NCBI GenBank assembly: GCA_964457225.1
Contig: CAYWEM010000002.1
Location: 1 to 64,000 of the forward strand
Source: CAYWEM01 sp964457225
GTDB lineage: Bacteria; Acidobacteriota; Aminicenantia; UBA2199
Direction: 5' to 3'
Length of the DNA stretch: 64,000 nucleotides
Below are positions 41,973 to 51,445 of the stretch, piece after piece (the first letter of the stretch is position 1; the number at the start of each line of letters is the position of its first letter). The notes beneath the pieces were generated by a model that was not told where the DNA came from, searched no databases, and saw nothing but the letters and a program-made list of their open reading frames with translations. Position numbers and translations under genes: made by a program.

Positions 41973-42725
41973 ATGATCAAAGAGCAATTAAAGCGAAAAA
42001 TCGATGCATTGCTGGACGGTTCAATTGGTAAAGACGCCTTTCTTGATTTTATCGGGAATTTCCCCTACAGCAATGATGTTGATATAAAACTGGACTTTCA
42101 GAGATCAATGCGCCGCGGCTTGCCTGAGGTAGTTTTCGGTCAGAACAAGAGTCTCCGGCAATTGCAGGCCATAGCCCTGAAATTGAGCGAAATGGGCGCG
42201 GAAATGATATTCACCAGGATTTCCGAGGAAAAATTCACCGCCATGACCGAGGTTGTGCCGGAACTGTTTTTCCATCCCAAGGCGGCCATGGTTACCGGGA
42301 TAACCGAACCAGAATTAAAGGCCCGCGGACGAATCCTGGTACTCTCTGCCGGGGCGTCCGATGAGCCGGTTGCCGAGGAAGCTTTCGTTTCTGCGCGCTA
42401 TCTGGGCAATTTGGCCGAGCGTCAATACGATGTCGGGGTGGCTTGTCTTGACCGTATCCTGGACCTGGCTCCCAGGCTGAACGATTACACCGCCCTGATT
42501 GTGGTGGCCGGCATGGAAGGAGCCTTGCCCTCGGTGGTGGCCGGTCTTACCTCCACTCCGGTTATCGCCGTTCCCACTTCCATCGGATACGGCGCCAATC
42601 TTCAAGGCATGGCTGCGCTTCTGGCCATGCTCAATTCCTGTTCGGGCGGTGTCAGCGTTGTCAATATCGACAACGGCTTCGGAGCAGCTTACCAGGCCTC
42701 GCTGATCAACCGCAAATGCGGCTGA
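41973..42725 (+). CDS. larB: LarB, nickel-pincer cofactor biosynthesis carboxylase/hydrolase
   Basis: LarB carboxylates and hydrolyses nicotinic acid adenine dinucleotide, the first step towards the nickel-pincer nucleotide cofactor of lactate racemase and related LarA enzymes. The 250-residue length is normal. The C-terminal PurE-like domain shows LVLSAGASDEPVAEEA, VGVACLDRILD, IVVAGMEGALPSVVAGLTSTPVIAVPTSIGYGANLQG and VVNIDNGFGAAYQA, all characteristic. LarC, LarE and LarA are not in the window, so the pathway must be completed elsewhere or be absent. A CGGAGGA precedes the ATG. It converges on the Ycf46-like gene. Confidence 0.95.
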   Translation: MIKEQLKRKIDALLDGSIGKDAFLDFIGNFPYSNDVDIKLDFQRSMRRGLPEVVFGQNKSLRQLQAIALKLSEMGAEMIFTRISEEKFTAMTEVVPELFFHPKAAMVTGITEPELKARGRILVLSAGASDEPVAEEAFVSARYLGNLAERQYDVGVACLDRILDLAPRLNDYTALIVVAGMEGALPSVVAGLTSTPVIAVPTSIGYGANLQGMAALLAMLNSCSGGVSVVNIDNGFGAAYQASLINRKCG

Positions 42726-42745
42726 GCCGCAGCTCTCAGTCGATT

Positions 42746-44227
42746 TCAGTATTCCCGGTCCGAAGAAGCCCTGACCGCGCGATTGTGCGCCCAGCTGCGA
42801 ATCTTCTTGATCTGTTCCTCCATGGTGGTGGACAGCGGGACTGAATTGCCGAAGATTACGAATAGATCGTCTTCGCTTAGTTTCCGGTTTTCGTTGAATG
42901 CCTCGTACATGCCTGATATGATGACCTGTTCTATTTCGCTCCCGGTCCAGCCTTTGGTGATCTGGGCCAGTTGCGGCAGGTTGAAATCATCCAGGTTGTT
43001 GCCGCGTTTTTGCAGGTGGATGCAGAAGATATCCTCCCTTTCCTGGCGGGACGGCAGGTCAAAGAAGAATATCTGGTCGAAGCGCCCGCGGCGCAGAAGT
43101 TCAGGCGGCAGCAGGTCAATCCGGTTAGCCGTGGCCGCGATGAAAATGTCCGAAGTGTGTTCCTGCATCCAGGTTAGGAAAAACCCGAGAATACGCGATG
43201 AAACGCTGTCACTGTGCTTGTCGCTGATGCCGCTTTCAATTTCGTCGATCCAGAGAATGGCCGGAGCCAGGGCGTCCATGGTTTTCAGCGAGCGTGAAAA
43301 AACCGCTTCGGGCGGGCCGGCAATGCCAGAGTATACCAGGTTCATGTCCATGCGGAACAGCGGCAGTTTCCAGAGCGAGGAGATAACCTTGGCGGAAAGG
43401 CTTTTCCCGCAGCCGCTGATGCCCATGTTCAGAACCCCCCGGGGGCGGTCCAGGCCGAAATCCCGCGCTTCCTGGGAGAAAGCCTTCTGCCTCTTTTTCA
43501 GCCAGTCCTTGAGTTTGTCCACCCCGCCGAGATCGTCTATGGAAAAAGCATGGGTGAAGTATTCCAACACGCCTTCACTGGCCAGCAGTTTTTTCTTTTC
43601 CTGGTGAATACGGTCCACCAGGCCGGCATGAATGGTGCTTTGTCCCTGAAAAGCCTTGAGAAAAGCCTTGTGGGCTTCGTCCTGGGTGAGTCCCTGCACC
43701 GCGACCACGAAATGACGCTTTTCTTCCGCATTCAACTGGACTTTCATTCCGGCCTTGGTCATCGATTCAAGAAAACGGTGAAAAAGAGCTTCGAGTTCTT
43801 CAAAATCAGGCAGGTCGAAGGCTATGGTCTCAACTTCCTTGCGCAGGTTGTCGGGCAGGAAGGGATCGGGAGAGAGCAGGAACAGCGTTTTCTTGGTGCT
43901 TTTAAGGGCCGAGTAGCATTCCCGCAGCCGGCGCACCGGTTCAGGGTCTGACAGCAGGGCGTTGAGATCGTTGAAAACGAAAAACGCCGGGTCCCTGAAA
44001 GCGATGACCTGCTGCAGGGCCTGGTTCGGATCGCGGCTGTCCGGCAGGGAAGCATCACCGGCGCTCAAGCCCCGGCTCAGGTCCCAGGTCAGGAAATTGG
44101 CCCGGCCGGATTGCGGGGCCAGTTTGCGCAGGTAGCTTTCAACCCGTTTTTCCTCGGCCGAAACTATCTGGATCAGGGGTTGATTGGCGATCAAGGCATC
44201 GCGGATCAGGCCAAGAGCTTTAATCAT
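42746..44227 (-). CDS. Ycf46-like AAA ATPase
   Basis: A 493-residue cytoplasmic AAA ATPase similar to chloroplast/cyanobacterial Ycf46 and its bacterial homologues. The N-terminal half (LIANQPLIQIVSAEEKRVESYL, FFVFNDLNALLSDP, TLFLLSPDPFLPDNL) is the degenerate AAA-like domain of that group. The C-terminal AAA module has RGVLNMGISGCGKSLSAKVIS (Walker A; note G-I-S-G-C-G-K-S), PAILWIDEIESGI (Walker B), FIAATANRIDLLPPELLRRGRFDQIFF (sensor 1 and arginine finger) and GWTGSEIEQVI (sensor 2). The cellular role is unclear. It is the last gene of a seven-gene operon and overlaps the upstream lipoprotein gene by 8 bases. Confidence 0.9.
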   Translation of the reverse strand: MIKALGLIRDALIANQPLIQIVSAEEKRVESYLRKLAPQSGRANFLTWDLSRGLSAGDASLPDSRDPNQALQQVIAFRDPAFFVFNDLNALLSDPEPVRRLRECYSALKSTKKTLFLLSPDPFLPDNLRKEVETIAFDLPDFEELEALFHRFLESMTKAGMKVQLNAEEKRHFVVAVQGLTQDEAHKAFLKAFQGQSTIHAGLVDRIHQEKKKLLASEGVLEYFTHAFSIDDLGGVDKLKDWLKKRQKAFSQEARDFGLDRPRGVLNMGISGCGKSLSAKVISSLWKLPLFRMDMNLVYSGIAGPPEAVFSRSLKTMDALAPAILWIDEIESGISDKHSDSVSSRILGFFLTWMQEHTSDIFIAATANRIDLLPPELLRRGRFDQIFFFDLPSRQEREDIFCIHLQKRGNNLDDFNLPQLAQITKGWTGSEIEQVIISGMYEAFNENRKLSEDDLFVIFGNSVPLSTTMEEQIKKIRSWAHNRAVRASSDREY

Positions 44228-45770
44228 GACTGACCTCCAGTCCGTAGTAATCGATTATAGCGTTGTACTTGAAGAGCAGTGTTTTGATCCTTTTGTTGAA
44301 CGCCCAGGCCGAGCCCAGACTGTAAAGCGGCACGTAAACAGCCTCGGATTCAAAGAGTTCGTTGATGGCCTGCATGGCGGCGATGGTTTCCCTGGGATCA
44401 AGAAATGGCAGGAGATGGATGCGGTTGCGTATTTCCTGGCTGGCCCGGGGAAAGAAATTCATGAAACCTTCTTTTTCGACAAACTGAATGAAAAAACTGT
44501 AGGCCGAGGGGTATTCCGGCAGAGCTCCGATCAGGAATGGATCATCGGTTGCAAAAATTTCCCGGTTGACGTAATCGACAAAATCGTTTGAGACTCTTAT
44601 CTCCAGGTTGATGCCGTAAGGGAGCAACTGCCGGCGGAGGTTTTCCGCCACCTGCTGGCGGCCCATGGACGCCACGGTCAGCAGGGGCAGGCTTACATTC
44701 AAAGGTTTTTCCGGAATCGGAGCGGCTTCGATCCGGTAATTGGGGTTGAAACCGAAGACAGTCATCGGGATGAGCATGTGGGCCGGGTTGGCCAGGTTGG
44801 CGAAGACCTCTCGTACCAGTTGTTCGCGGTTTATGGCCCGGTATATCAGGCGGCGGTTTTGGACGTTTTGCAGAAAACGGTGCTTTTTGGGATTCAGTAT
44901 TAAAAAGTTGATTATGTTCGGAGTGCTGTTGGCCAATCTCCAGTCGGGATCGGCCGCGATCGTGTCCAGTTCCGAGCGGTAAAGCTGGAAAATGTCGAAA
45001 TCCATCCTGGCCTGCAGGTCCAGGGGCTCTCCGGTGAAATAGATGTCGATATTCCGGACGGTTCCCCGGCGGCGATGCGGCAGTTCATGACGGCTCAAGC
45101 TGAGGACCTGGAAGGATTTGCCGGCCTCTGAGCGGGGGGCCAGATCAATGAATTTGAAAGGGCCGCTGCCGATCGGGCAGGAACTGAACTCAGCTTCACT
45201 CATGCCGGCCAGTTGCCTGGGCACGATGGAGGTGAAATAGGCGGAAAAAAGTTCGAGTATGGCCGGGAACTCCTGGTCAAGGATTACTTCAAGGTTGTGA
45301 TCGTCGATTATACGCAGTCCGCGGATCTTGCTTTTACTGCGGGCCAGGAAATCAGCGACTCCGCTGATGAAATTCAATTCCGGGAATTGAGCGGCCTTGG
45401 CCTGGACTACTTTTTCCAGGGTGAATACCACGTCATGGACCGTCAGCGGCATACCGTTGTGGAACTTGATCCCGGAGCGGATTTGAAATGAATAGGTCTT
45501 GCGGTCGCTGGAAATATGCCATTTTTCGGCCAGGGAAGGGTATGGAACGCCGAGGTGATCCATGCCGATCAGGGTTTCGAAAAGGAGTTCAGATATCTGC
45601 ATGTCGAAAAAAGTCGAGCCGCGGTAAGGAACGGTTGAAACAAACTGCTGTTCTTCCAGGACCCTGAGGCTGATATCATCCATGGGCAGGGGAGCAGGGC
45701 TTTCATGGCCGGCGCAAGCCAAAAAAAACGGCAAAATAAAATAAACCAGGTATTTAATTTGTTTTTTCAT
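44220..45770 (-). CDS. Family 5 ABC-type substrate-binding lipoprotein
   Basis: A 516-residue extracytoplasmic solute-binding protein of the peptide/nickel (SBP_bac_5) family. The signal peptide ends in the lipobox FFLAC at residue 20. The mature protein has LIGMDHLGVPYPSLAEKWHISSDRKTYSFQIRSGIKFHNG, close to the classic family signature, and FEALFESEAVYVPLYSLGS-like C-terminal blocks (here INELFESEAVYVPLY). No ABC permease or ATPase genes are adjacent, so it may serve a distant transporter or another role. It lies in an operon between a lipid kinase and an AAA ATPase. Confidence 0.88.
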   Translation of the reverse strand: MKKQIKYLVYFILPFFLACAGHESPAPLPMDDISLRVLEEQQFVSTVPYRGSTFFDMQISELLFETLIGMDHLGVPYPSLAEKWHISSDRKTYSFQIRSGIKFHNGMPLTVHDVVFTLEKVVQAKAAQFPELNFISGVADFLARSKSKIRGLRIIDDHNLEVILDQEFPAILELFSAYFTSIVPRQLAGMSEAEFSSCPIGSGPFKFIDLAPRSEAGKSFQVLSLSRHELPHRRRGTVRNIDIYFTGEPLDLQARMDFDIFQLYRSELDTIAADPDWRLANSTPNIINFLILNPKKHRFLQNVQNRRLIYRAINREQLVREVFANLANPAHMLIPMTVFGFNPNYRIEAAPIPEKPLNVSLPLLTVASMGRQQVAENLRRQLLPYGINLEIRVSNDFVDYVNREIFATDDPFLIGALPEYPSAYSFFIQFVEKEGFMNFFPRASQEIRNRIHLLPFLDPRETIAAMQAINELFESEAVYVPLYSLGSAWAFNKRIKTLLFKYNAIIDYYGLEVSHD

Positions 45771-46687
45771 TAAAAACGAATTTTGATGGCTCCCGGCCTG
45801 ATCAGGAATTCGGCCGGCAAATCAGGTCCGGTTTCGCCGTCGAATTCAGTACTGACCGGGTTCGCGGATTCCACGGAAAACGAAGAAACCCGGTGGACCT
45901 CAACCAGATGATGACGGTTCAGCGTGCCCCGATACAGTTTTCCGGCCTGGGTGATCACCCGCCAGGCGGGCATTTCCCTGATCAGGACCAGGTCGAACAG
46001 ACCGTCATCGGGAAGGGCGTCGGGCGCAATTATCATGCCGCCGCCGAAAACCCGGCCGTTGGCGGCTGCACCCAGCAGGAAGCGGCCCCTGATTTCCCTG
46101 CCATGGTCCAGTTTCAGGCTGAGTTCTGGACAATTGTAATGATTCAGTGTTTTCAGCAGGTTGGCCAGGTAACTGAAAGGACTGCGGGAGCGGCCGGCCT
46201 TGCTCATCCTTTTTATTACTTCCGCCCCGAGTCCGAAATCGGCGACGTTGATAAAAAAGCGGCGGGTCGGTTCAGCCCGCCCTGGAAAAGTTATCTGTCC
46301 TACGTCAATTCTGCTGGCCCGGGCCTCCTTGATCCGCCTGATCGATTTCAGAAAGTCCCGGGGCAGCCGCAAAGAGCGGATGAAATCCGAACCGGTTCCT
46401 GATGGGACAATGCCCAGGGCGGCTTCTCTGTTTATCGGTTCGGCGTCAGGGCCGAAAAAACCGTTGGCGATTTCATTCAGCGTGCCGTCGCCGCCGACTC
46501 CGATGATCAGGTCAAAACCCTGTTTCAGCAGTTCCCTGGCAATGGAGGTGGCCTGGAAAGGTTTCTCGGTGAAAACGAACTTGAATTCGTGGAAACAACC
46601 GGCCAATGCCTGGCGAATGCCCTGCCAGATCTGGCCCGTGTGGCCGTTGCGGGCTGCCGGGTTGACTATGACGAAAACTTTTTCCAT
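45770..46687 (-). CDS. Diacylglycerol/sphingosine kinase-like lipid kinase
   Basis: A 305-residue lipid kinase of the YegS/DgkB/BmrU family, phosphorylating diacylglycerol or a related lipid at the inner face of the membrane. It starts VFVIVNPAARNGHTGQIW, has the nucleotide loop GVGGDGTLNEIANGF, LGIVPSGTGSDFIRSL and VADFGLGAEVIKRM, and ends with a beta-sandwich domain holding FDGETGPDLPAEF. All the usual catalytic motifs are present. The end shares a base with the next start. No enzyme of a specific lipid pathway is adjacent. Confidence 0.92.
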   Translation of the reverse strand: MEKVFVIVNPAARNGHTGQIWQGIRQALAGCFHEFKFVFTEKPFQATSIARELLKQGFDLIIGVGGDGTLNEIANGFFGPDAEPINREAALGIVPSGTGSDFIRSLRLPRDFLKSIRRIKEARASRIDVGQITFPGRAEPTRRFFINVADFGLGAEVIKRMSKAGRSRSPFSYLANLLKTLNHYNCPELSLKLDHGREIRGRFLLGAAANGRVFGGGMIIAPDALPDDGLFDLVLIREMPAWRVITQAGKLYRGTLNRHHLVEVHRVSSFSVESANPVSTEFDGETGPDLPAEFLIRPGAIKIRF

Positions 46688-46724
46688 GGTTTTACTCGGT
46701 CAGGTCCGAGCCGGGGCAATGGTA

Positions 46725-47396
46725 TCATTCCAGCACTTCAAATCCTGAGTGCTGTTTTGAGGGCAGGGTGTCGGTTATCATGATTCGGCCTTCCGGTGTG
46801 ACGAACTTGTAAATTCGGGAACTTCCCGAAGAAATGCTGTCATTCAGCCCGAGAAATCCGTTTATCCGCCTGATGTAGTCACGGGTTTCCCGGAAGGGCG
46901 GCACACCGCCGTATTTCCTGACCGCTTCTTCTCCGGCGTTGTAGGCGGCCAGGGTCAGGGTGATGTCCTGGTTGTATCTTTCATACAGGTATTTGAGGTG
47001 CCGGATTCCGGCGTCCAGGTTCTGATCTACGTTGAAGCGGTCGCTTACTCCGTACTGGGCTGCTGTGACCGGCATCAACTGCATCAGTCCGACCGCCCCC
47101 TTGTGGGAAACGGCGTTCGGATTGAAACTGGATTCGGCCCGGATGACCGCTATCACCAGATCCTCACGCAGGTTGTGTTTTGTGCTGTAATGACGGATGA
47201 GGTTGAGATAGGGCGCCGGGACCTTCATGACCGCCGGACTTCGCCTTGGAGAAGAAATGAAACTGACTGTTCCCTTTCTGCCTGCATTCGCCGCCTGCCT
47301 GATACTTTCAGGCGAATCACCGGCATTGAGCTGAATTACACCGGTCAGCGAGGCAAGCAGGCAGAATATGAGCAGCGGAACAGCACGTGATTTCAT
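46725..47396 (-). CDS. Lytic transglycosylase (SLT domain) with DUF4124-like tail
   Basis: A 223-residue periplasmic enzyme that cleaves peptidoglycan glycan strands. It has a signal peptide (VPLLIFCLLASLTGVIQ). The SLT domain has LNLIRHYSTKHNLREDLVIAVIRAESSFNPNAVSHKGAVGLMQLMPVTA, where E in RAESSF is the catalytic acid, and ITLTLAAYNAGEEAVRKYGGVPPFRETRDYI. The C-terminal YKFVTPEGRIMITDTLP resembles the DUF4124 repeat often attached to these enzymes. Its start overlaps the alaS stop by 4 bases. It shares an operon with pilT and alaS. Confidence 0.92.
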   Translation of the reverse strand: MKSRAVPLLIFCLLASLTGVIQLNAGDSPESIRQAANAGRKGTVSFISSPRRSPAVMKVPAPYLNLIRHYSTKHNLREDLVIAVIRAESSFNPNAVSHKGAVGLMQLMPVTAAQYGVSDRFNVDQNLDAGIRHLKYLYERYNQDITLTLAAYNAGEEAVRKYGGVPPFRETRDYIRRINGFLGLNDSISSGSSRIYKFVTPEGRIMITDTLPSKQHSGFEVLE

Positions 47397-49996
47397 GTCA
47401 TTCGCCTCAACACATTCATCACCTGGTCACGGAAAGCTTCCTCGTCTTTTATGAGGTCGCCGCCGGCCTGGGCAAAATCCGGCCTGCCGCCGCCGTTGCC
47501 GTTCAGGGGGGCAACCAGCTCCCGGGCAATTTTAACGGCATCGTATTTTTTTGTCAAAGCCGGATCCAGGGTCAAGGCCAGCGAGGACTTTTCAGTGCCG
47601 TTCAGCGCCAGGATCACCAGTCCCTTGACCTGGTTGCGCACCTGGTCGGCCAGTCCCCGCAGTTCTTTGGCTTCAAGCCCTTCGATAACCGCCAGGCATA
47701 CATTCAGTTCTCCGACCGAAAATGCTTTCCGGGCCAGATCCGAAGCCAGGTTGTTCAGATCGGCTTTTTTCGTTTTATTCTCGACCGGCTGGCGGTCTTT
47801 TTCCTGCAGAACTTTGACCTGCTGCAGCAGGTCGGATGGTTTGACCCGCAACAGTAAGGCCAAATCCTGGCTGATCCGGGCCTGGGAACTCAAGTGCAGC
47901 CAGGCGGCTTCACCGGCCAGGGCTTCGATGCGCCTTATTCCGGACGCTATCGAAGCTTCCGAGACTATGGTGAAAAGACCAAGCTCTCCCGAGCGATCGG
48001 CATGGGTGCCGCCGCAAAGCTCAGCTGAAAAATCACCTGCGGTCACCACCCGCACCTGGGATCCGTATTTGTCGTTGAAAATGGCGATGGCACCGGAACG
48101 GACCGCTTCATCGTAATCGCTCAAGTTGCTTTTTATGACCAGGTTTTCCCTTATCTTGGCATTGACCAGTTGTTCGATCTTGTTTATTTCCTCGCGCTTC
48201 AGGGCCTGCAGCTGGGTGAAATCAAAGCGCAGCTTGTCTGGGCCCACGTATGATCCGGATTGCTTCACGTGCGGTCCCAGCACCTCCCTCAAGGCGGCGT
48301 GCAGCAGGTGGGTGGCGGTATGATGGGCGGCGGTGGCCCGGCGCAGCCGGCGGTCGATCGATACCCGCAATCCGGAACCGGTTTCCAGGTATCCCCGGGT
48401 TAATTTGACCAGGTGCAGGTGAATGCCGCCGGGAGTCTTTCTGGTTTCGAGTACTTCGAAAAAACCGTTTTCACTCCACCCGGTTCCGCGGTCTCCGATT
48501 TGCCCCCCGGCCTGGGCGTAAAAAGGGCTGGGATTGAAAACCAGTATAGCTTCCCCCGGAGAGATCAGTTTGGTCGTTTCAACGCCTTCGTGGTAAATGG
48601 CCAGCAGTTTCGCCTCGGCCTCAGGTTGGTCGTAACCGATGAAGTCAGTGGGGGCGACGGCCGGCTCGATGTCCATCACCTGGCTGCGGCGTTTTTCCTG
48701 CTGGTCGGACCTGGATCTCTGTCTCTGGGCCTCGAGTTCCCTTTCAAATCCGGCCATGTCTATCTGCAGGTCTCTTTCAACGGCCAGGTCACGGGCGAAA
48801 TCGAGGGGAAAACCGTAAGTGTCGCTCAGCCTGAAAACTTCCGCTCCGGAAAGAACAGCACTGTCGGAGGCAACGGTTTTTTCCACCAGTTGCAGGAATG
48901 ATTTCAAGCCTCCGGCCAGGGTGTGATGGAAGCGGTCTTCTTCCAGGTCGACGGCTTCGATGATGAAATCTTCGTTACTGCTGAGTTCAGGATACCACTC
49001 GGACATTTCGCTGATCACTTTCCGGCAGATCGGAACCAACAGGCTGCGGCTGTTCTTCAGCTGCAGTCCATGCTTTACCGCCCGGCGCAGCAGGCGGCGC
49101 AGCACGTAGCCGCGGCCGTCATTGGCCGGGAGGATTCCATCTGCGATCAGGAAAACCAGGGCCCGGCAATGGTCGGCCATGACCCGCAGTGGAACCAGGG
49201 CCTCCGGGGCGTCTATGTTGCAGGCCAGGGAATCAGCGGCCGCTTCTATAAGCGGCAGAAACAGATCGGTCTGGTAATTGCCCGGGACTCCCTGTATTGA
49301 AGCGCAGAGACGTTCCATCCCCATGCCGGTGTCGATCGATGGGGCAGGCAGGGGAGTGAGTACGCCGTTTGCTTCTCTCTGGAACTGCATGAAGACCAGG
49401 TTCCATATTTCCACAAAACGCCGGTTGCCTTCACTGAATTCAGCCGGACCGAAAGCCAGGCCGCGGTCGAAGTAAATCTCGGAACATGGTCCGCAGGGGC
49501 CGGTGTCGCCCATCTGCCAGAAGTTGTCACTTTCGTCGCGCCTGCTGATCATTTCCGGGGCCAGTCCTATGACCTGCCGCCAGATGGCCGCCGCTTCGTC
49601 GTCTTCTCGGAAAACCGTGACTCTCAGTTTTTCCCGTGGGATCTGGAGCACCTCGGTCAGGAATTCCCAGGCCAGGGCAATGGCCTTTTCCTTGAAATAG
49701 TCGCCGAAGGAAAAATTGCCCAGCATCTCGAAAAAAGTGTGGTGACTATCCGTTCTGCCTACTTCATCGAAATCGTTATGCTTTCCGGAAACACGCAGGC
49801 ACTTCTGGATGGTGACCGCCCGCTTGTATTCTCTGCTTTCCCTTTGCAGGAAAACGTCCTTGAACTGATTCATACCCGCATTGGTGAAAAGCAGGCTGGG
49901 GTCGTTGAAAGGAACCAGTGGAGCTGAAAGTATCTTCTTGTGATCCTGTTGCTGGAAATATCGGTAGAATTCAGATCGGATTTCTTTATGGGTCAT
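47393..49996 (-). CDS. alaS: Alanyl-tRNA synthetase
   Basis: Charges tRNA-Ala with alanine. At 867 residues it is full length. The class II catalytic core starts EIRSEFYRYFQQQDHKKI and contains FTNAGMNQFKDVFL and GNFSFGDYFKEKAI. The editing domain has AAHHTATHLLHAALREVLG (HxxxH), with the second half of the zinc/editing motif in AELCGGTHADRSGELGLF, and the C-Ala domain ends GNGGGRPDFAQAGGD. It is the only tRNA-related gene in the window. It lies in an operon 6 bases after pilT. Confidence 0.97.
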   Translation of the reverse strand: MTHKEIRSEFYRYFQQQDHKKILSAPLVPFNDPSLLFTNAGMNQFKDVFLQRESREYKRAVTIQKCLRVSGKHNDFDEVGRTDSHHTFFEMLGNFSFGDYFKEKAIALAWEFLTEVLQIPREKLRVTVFREDDEAAAIWRQVIGLAPEMISRRDESDNFWQMGDTGPCGPCSEIYFDRGLAFGPAEFSEGNRRFVEIWNLVFMQFQREANGVLTPLPAPSIDTGMGMERLCASIQGVPGNYQTDLFLPLIEAAADSLACNIDAPEALVPLRVMADHCRALVFLIADGILPANDGRGYVLRRLLRRAVKHGLQLKNSRSLLVPICRKVISEMSEWYPELSSNEDFIIEAVDLEEDRFHHTLAGGLKSFLQLVEKTVASDSAVLSGAEVFRLSDTYGFPLDFARDLAVERDLQIDMAGFERELEAQRQRSRSDQQEKRRSQVMDIEPAVAPTDFIGYDQPEAEAKLLAIYHEGVETTKLISPGEAILVFNPSPFYAQAGGQIGDRGTGWSENGFFEVLETRKTPGGIHLHLVKLTRGYLETGSGLRVSIDRRLRRATAAHHTATHLLHAALREVLGPHVKQSGSYVGPDKLRFDFTQLQALKREEINKIEQLVNAKIRENLVIKSNLSDYDEAVRSGAIAIFNDKYGSQVRVVTAGDFSAELCGGTHADRSGELGLFTIVSEASIASGIRRIEALAGEAAWLHLSSQARISQDLALLLRVKPSDLLQQVKVLQEKDRQPVENKTKKADLNNLASDLARKAFSVGELNVCLAVIEGLEAKELRGLADQVRNQVKGLVILALNGTEKSSLALTLDPALTKKYDAVKIARELVAPLNGNGGGRPDFAQAGGDLIKDEEAFRDQVMNVLRRMT

Positions 49997-50002
49997 GTTT
50001 TT

Positions 50003-51190
50003 TTATTCCAGAGTGAGCAGGTTTGGATCCGCCGGGTGACCCGGTTCATTGTGAGTGTTTTTTTCACTGCCGATGCTGGAAATCCGCTTTTCCATTTCCT
50101 CCAGCGACATTTCCTTGGTGCTCTGAATGCCGAGCTTCTTCAGCTTGAATTCATCCGGGTTGGATGTCCATTTGAGGGCCTCTTCGAAGCTGATCATGCC
50201 TTTCTGGAAAAGTGAGAAAAGCGATTGGTCAAAGGTCTGCATTCCGTACTGGGAAATGCCCTGGGCGATCGTCTCGCGGATCAGCTTGGTTTTTTCGGGC
50301 ACCACGATACAGTCGGAGATAAAAGGAGTGTTGATGAGGATTTCCACGGCGGGAACCCGGCCCTCGCTGTCCTGGCGGGGGAGCAGGCGCATTGATATAA
50401 TCGCCTTCAAAACCGAGGCCAGCTGGATGCGGATCTGCTTCTGGTGATAGGGAGGGAACATGGAAATAATCCGGTTGATGGTTTCCGGGGCGTCCAGAGT
50501 GTGCAGGGTGGAAAAAACCAGGTGACCGGTTTCGGCTGCCAGTAATGAAGTCTCGATGGTTTCCAGGTCGCGCATTTCACCAACCAGGATCACGTCTGGA
50601 TCCTGGCGCAGCGCACTGCGCAGGGCCTTGGCGAAGGTGTCGGTGTCCGCCCCGACTTCCCGCTGGTTGATGATCGATTTTTTATCGCGGTGCAGGTATT
50701 CAATGGGATCTTCAATGGTAACAACGTGTTCTATCCGGTGCACGTTGATGTGATCGATCATGGCGGCCAGAGAGGTCGATTTGCCGCTGCCGGTGGTTCC
50801 GGTGACTATGACCATGCCCCGGCGTTCCTCGGCGATTTTTTCCAGCACCATTGGCAGGTTGAGTTCGGCTATAGTGTGAATCTTGGTGGGGATGATACGC
50901 AGAACCATGCCGACCGCGCCACGCTGGTAAAAAACATTGCAGCGGAAACGGCCCAGCCCGGGCAGACTGTAGGCCATGTCTATTTCATGCTCTTTCTTGA
51001 ACCTTTCCTTCTGATCGGAATTCATTATGGAAAAAGCCATGGCGATGGTATCTTCAGGCATCAGCCTTTTCAATTCGAAAAGCGGATTCAGAATACCGTT
51101 GATACGAAGAACCGGGTTGTTGCCGACTTTCAGGTGCAGGTCGGAAGCCCCCCTTTCCACGGAAATCTTTAACAGATCGTCGATGTTCAT
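50003..51190 (-). CDS. pilT: PilT-type twitching motility ATPase
   Basis: A 395-residue hexameric ATPase that retracts type IV pili. It has the N-terminal RGASDLHLKVGNNPVLRINGIL domain, Walker A VTGTTGSGKSTSLAAMIDHIN, the Asp box VTIEDPIEYLH, Walker B DVILVGEMRDLETIETSL and the His box GHLVFSTLHT. These match PilT more closely than PilB. The tail after about 350 is charged and variable, and PilU is possible. No other pilus gene is in the window. A GGGAG precedes the ATG. It is the second gene of the operon that begins with the DUF6485 gene. Confidence 0.94.
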   Translation of the reverse strand: MNIDDLLKISVERGASDLHLKVGNNPVLRINGILNPLFELKRLMPEDTIAMAFSIMNSDQKERFKKEHEIDMAYSLPGLGRFRCNVFYQRGAVGMVLRIIPTKIHTIAELNLPMVLEKIAEERRGMVIVTGTTGSGKSTSLAAMIDHINVHRIEHVVTIEDPIEYLHRDKKSIINQREVGADTDTFAKALRSALRQDPDVILVGEMRDLETIETSLLAAETGHLVFSTLHTLDAPETINRIISMFPPYHQKQIRIQLASVLKAIISMRLLPRQDSEGRVPAVEILINTPFISDCIVVPEKTKLIRETIAQGISQYGMQTFDQSLFSLFQKGMISFEEALKWTSNPDEFKLKKLGIQSTKEMSLEEMEKRISSIGSEKNTHNEPGHPADPNLLTLE

Positions 51191-51214
51191 GTACTTACAC
51201 TCCCGGAAAGATTT

Positions 51215-51427
51215 TCAGTCGATAACATGCTGGTTGCGACCGCGATCCTGCAGAAAACGCTTCATGGAACGGTCGTAGGTCTTCTCAGCGGCCGTGGAAA
51301 AATAACAGGCCGGCAATTCGCCGTTAAGGCGATGGTAATGCAGGCAGTCACAGCAATGCCCCTTGCGGGAGCAAGGCGTGTATGTACAGTTGCATAAAGT
51401 CATATTCTTTTCTTTATGACATTCCAT
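51215..51427 (-). CDS. DUF6485 family small cysteine-rich protein
   Basis: A 70-residue protein rich in cysteine. CNCTYTPCSRKGHCCDCLHYHRLNGELPACYF followed by AEKTYDRSMKRFL matches the DUF6485 family, widespread in anaerobes. The six or more cysteines suggest metal or iron-sulfur binding; the function is unknown. I chose the ATG at 51427, which has AGGAGA just upstream; the longer frame to 51484 lies across the promoter. It is the first gene of the pilT-alaS operon. Confidence 0.85.
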   Translation of the reverse strand: MECHKEKNMTLCNCTYTPCSRKGHCCDCLHYHRLNGELPACYFSTAAEKTYDRSMKRFLQDRGRNQHVID

Positions 51428-51445
51428 TTTGTCTCCTGTCCTTGA

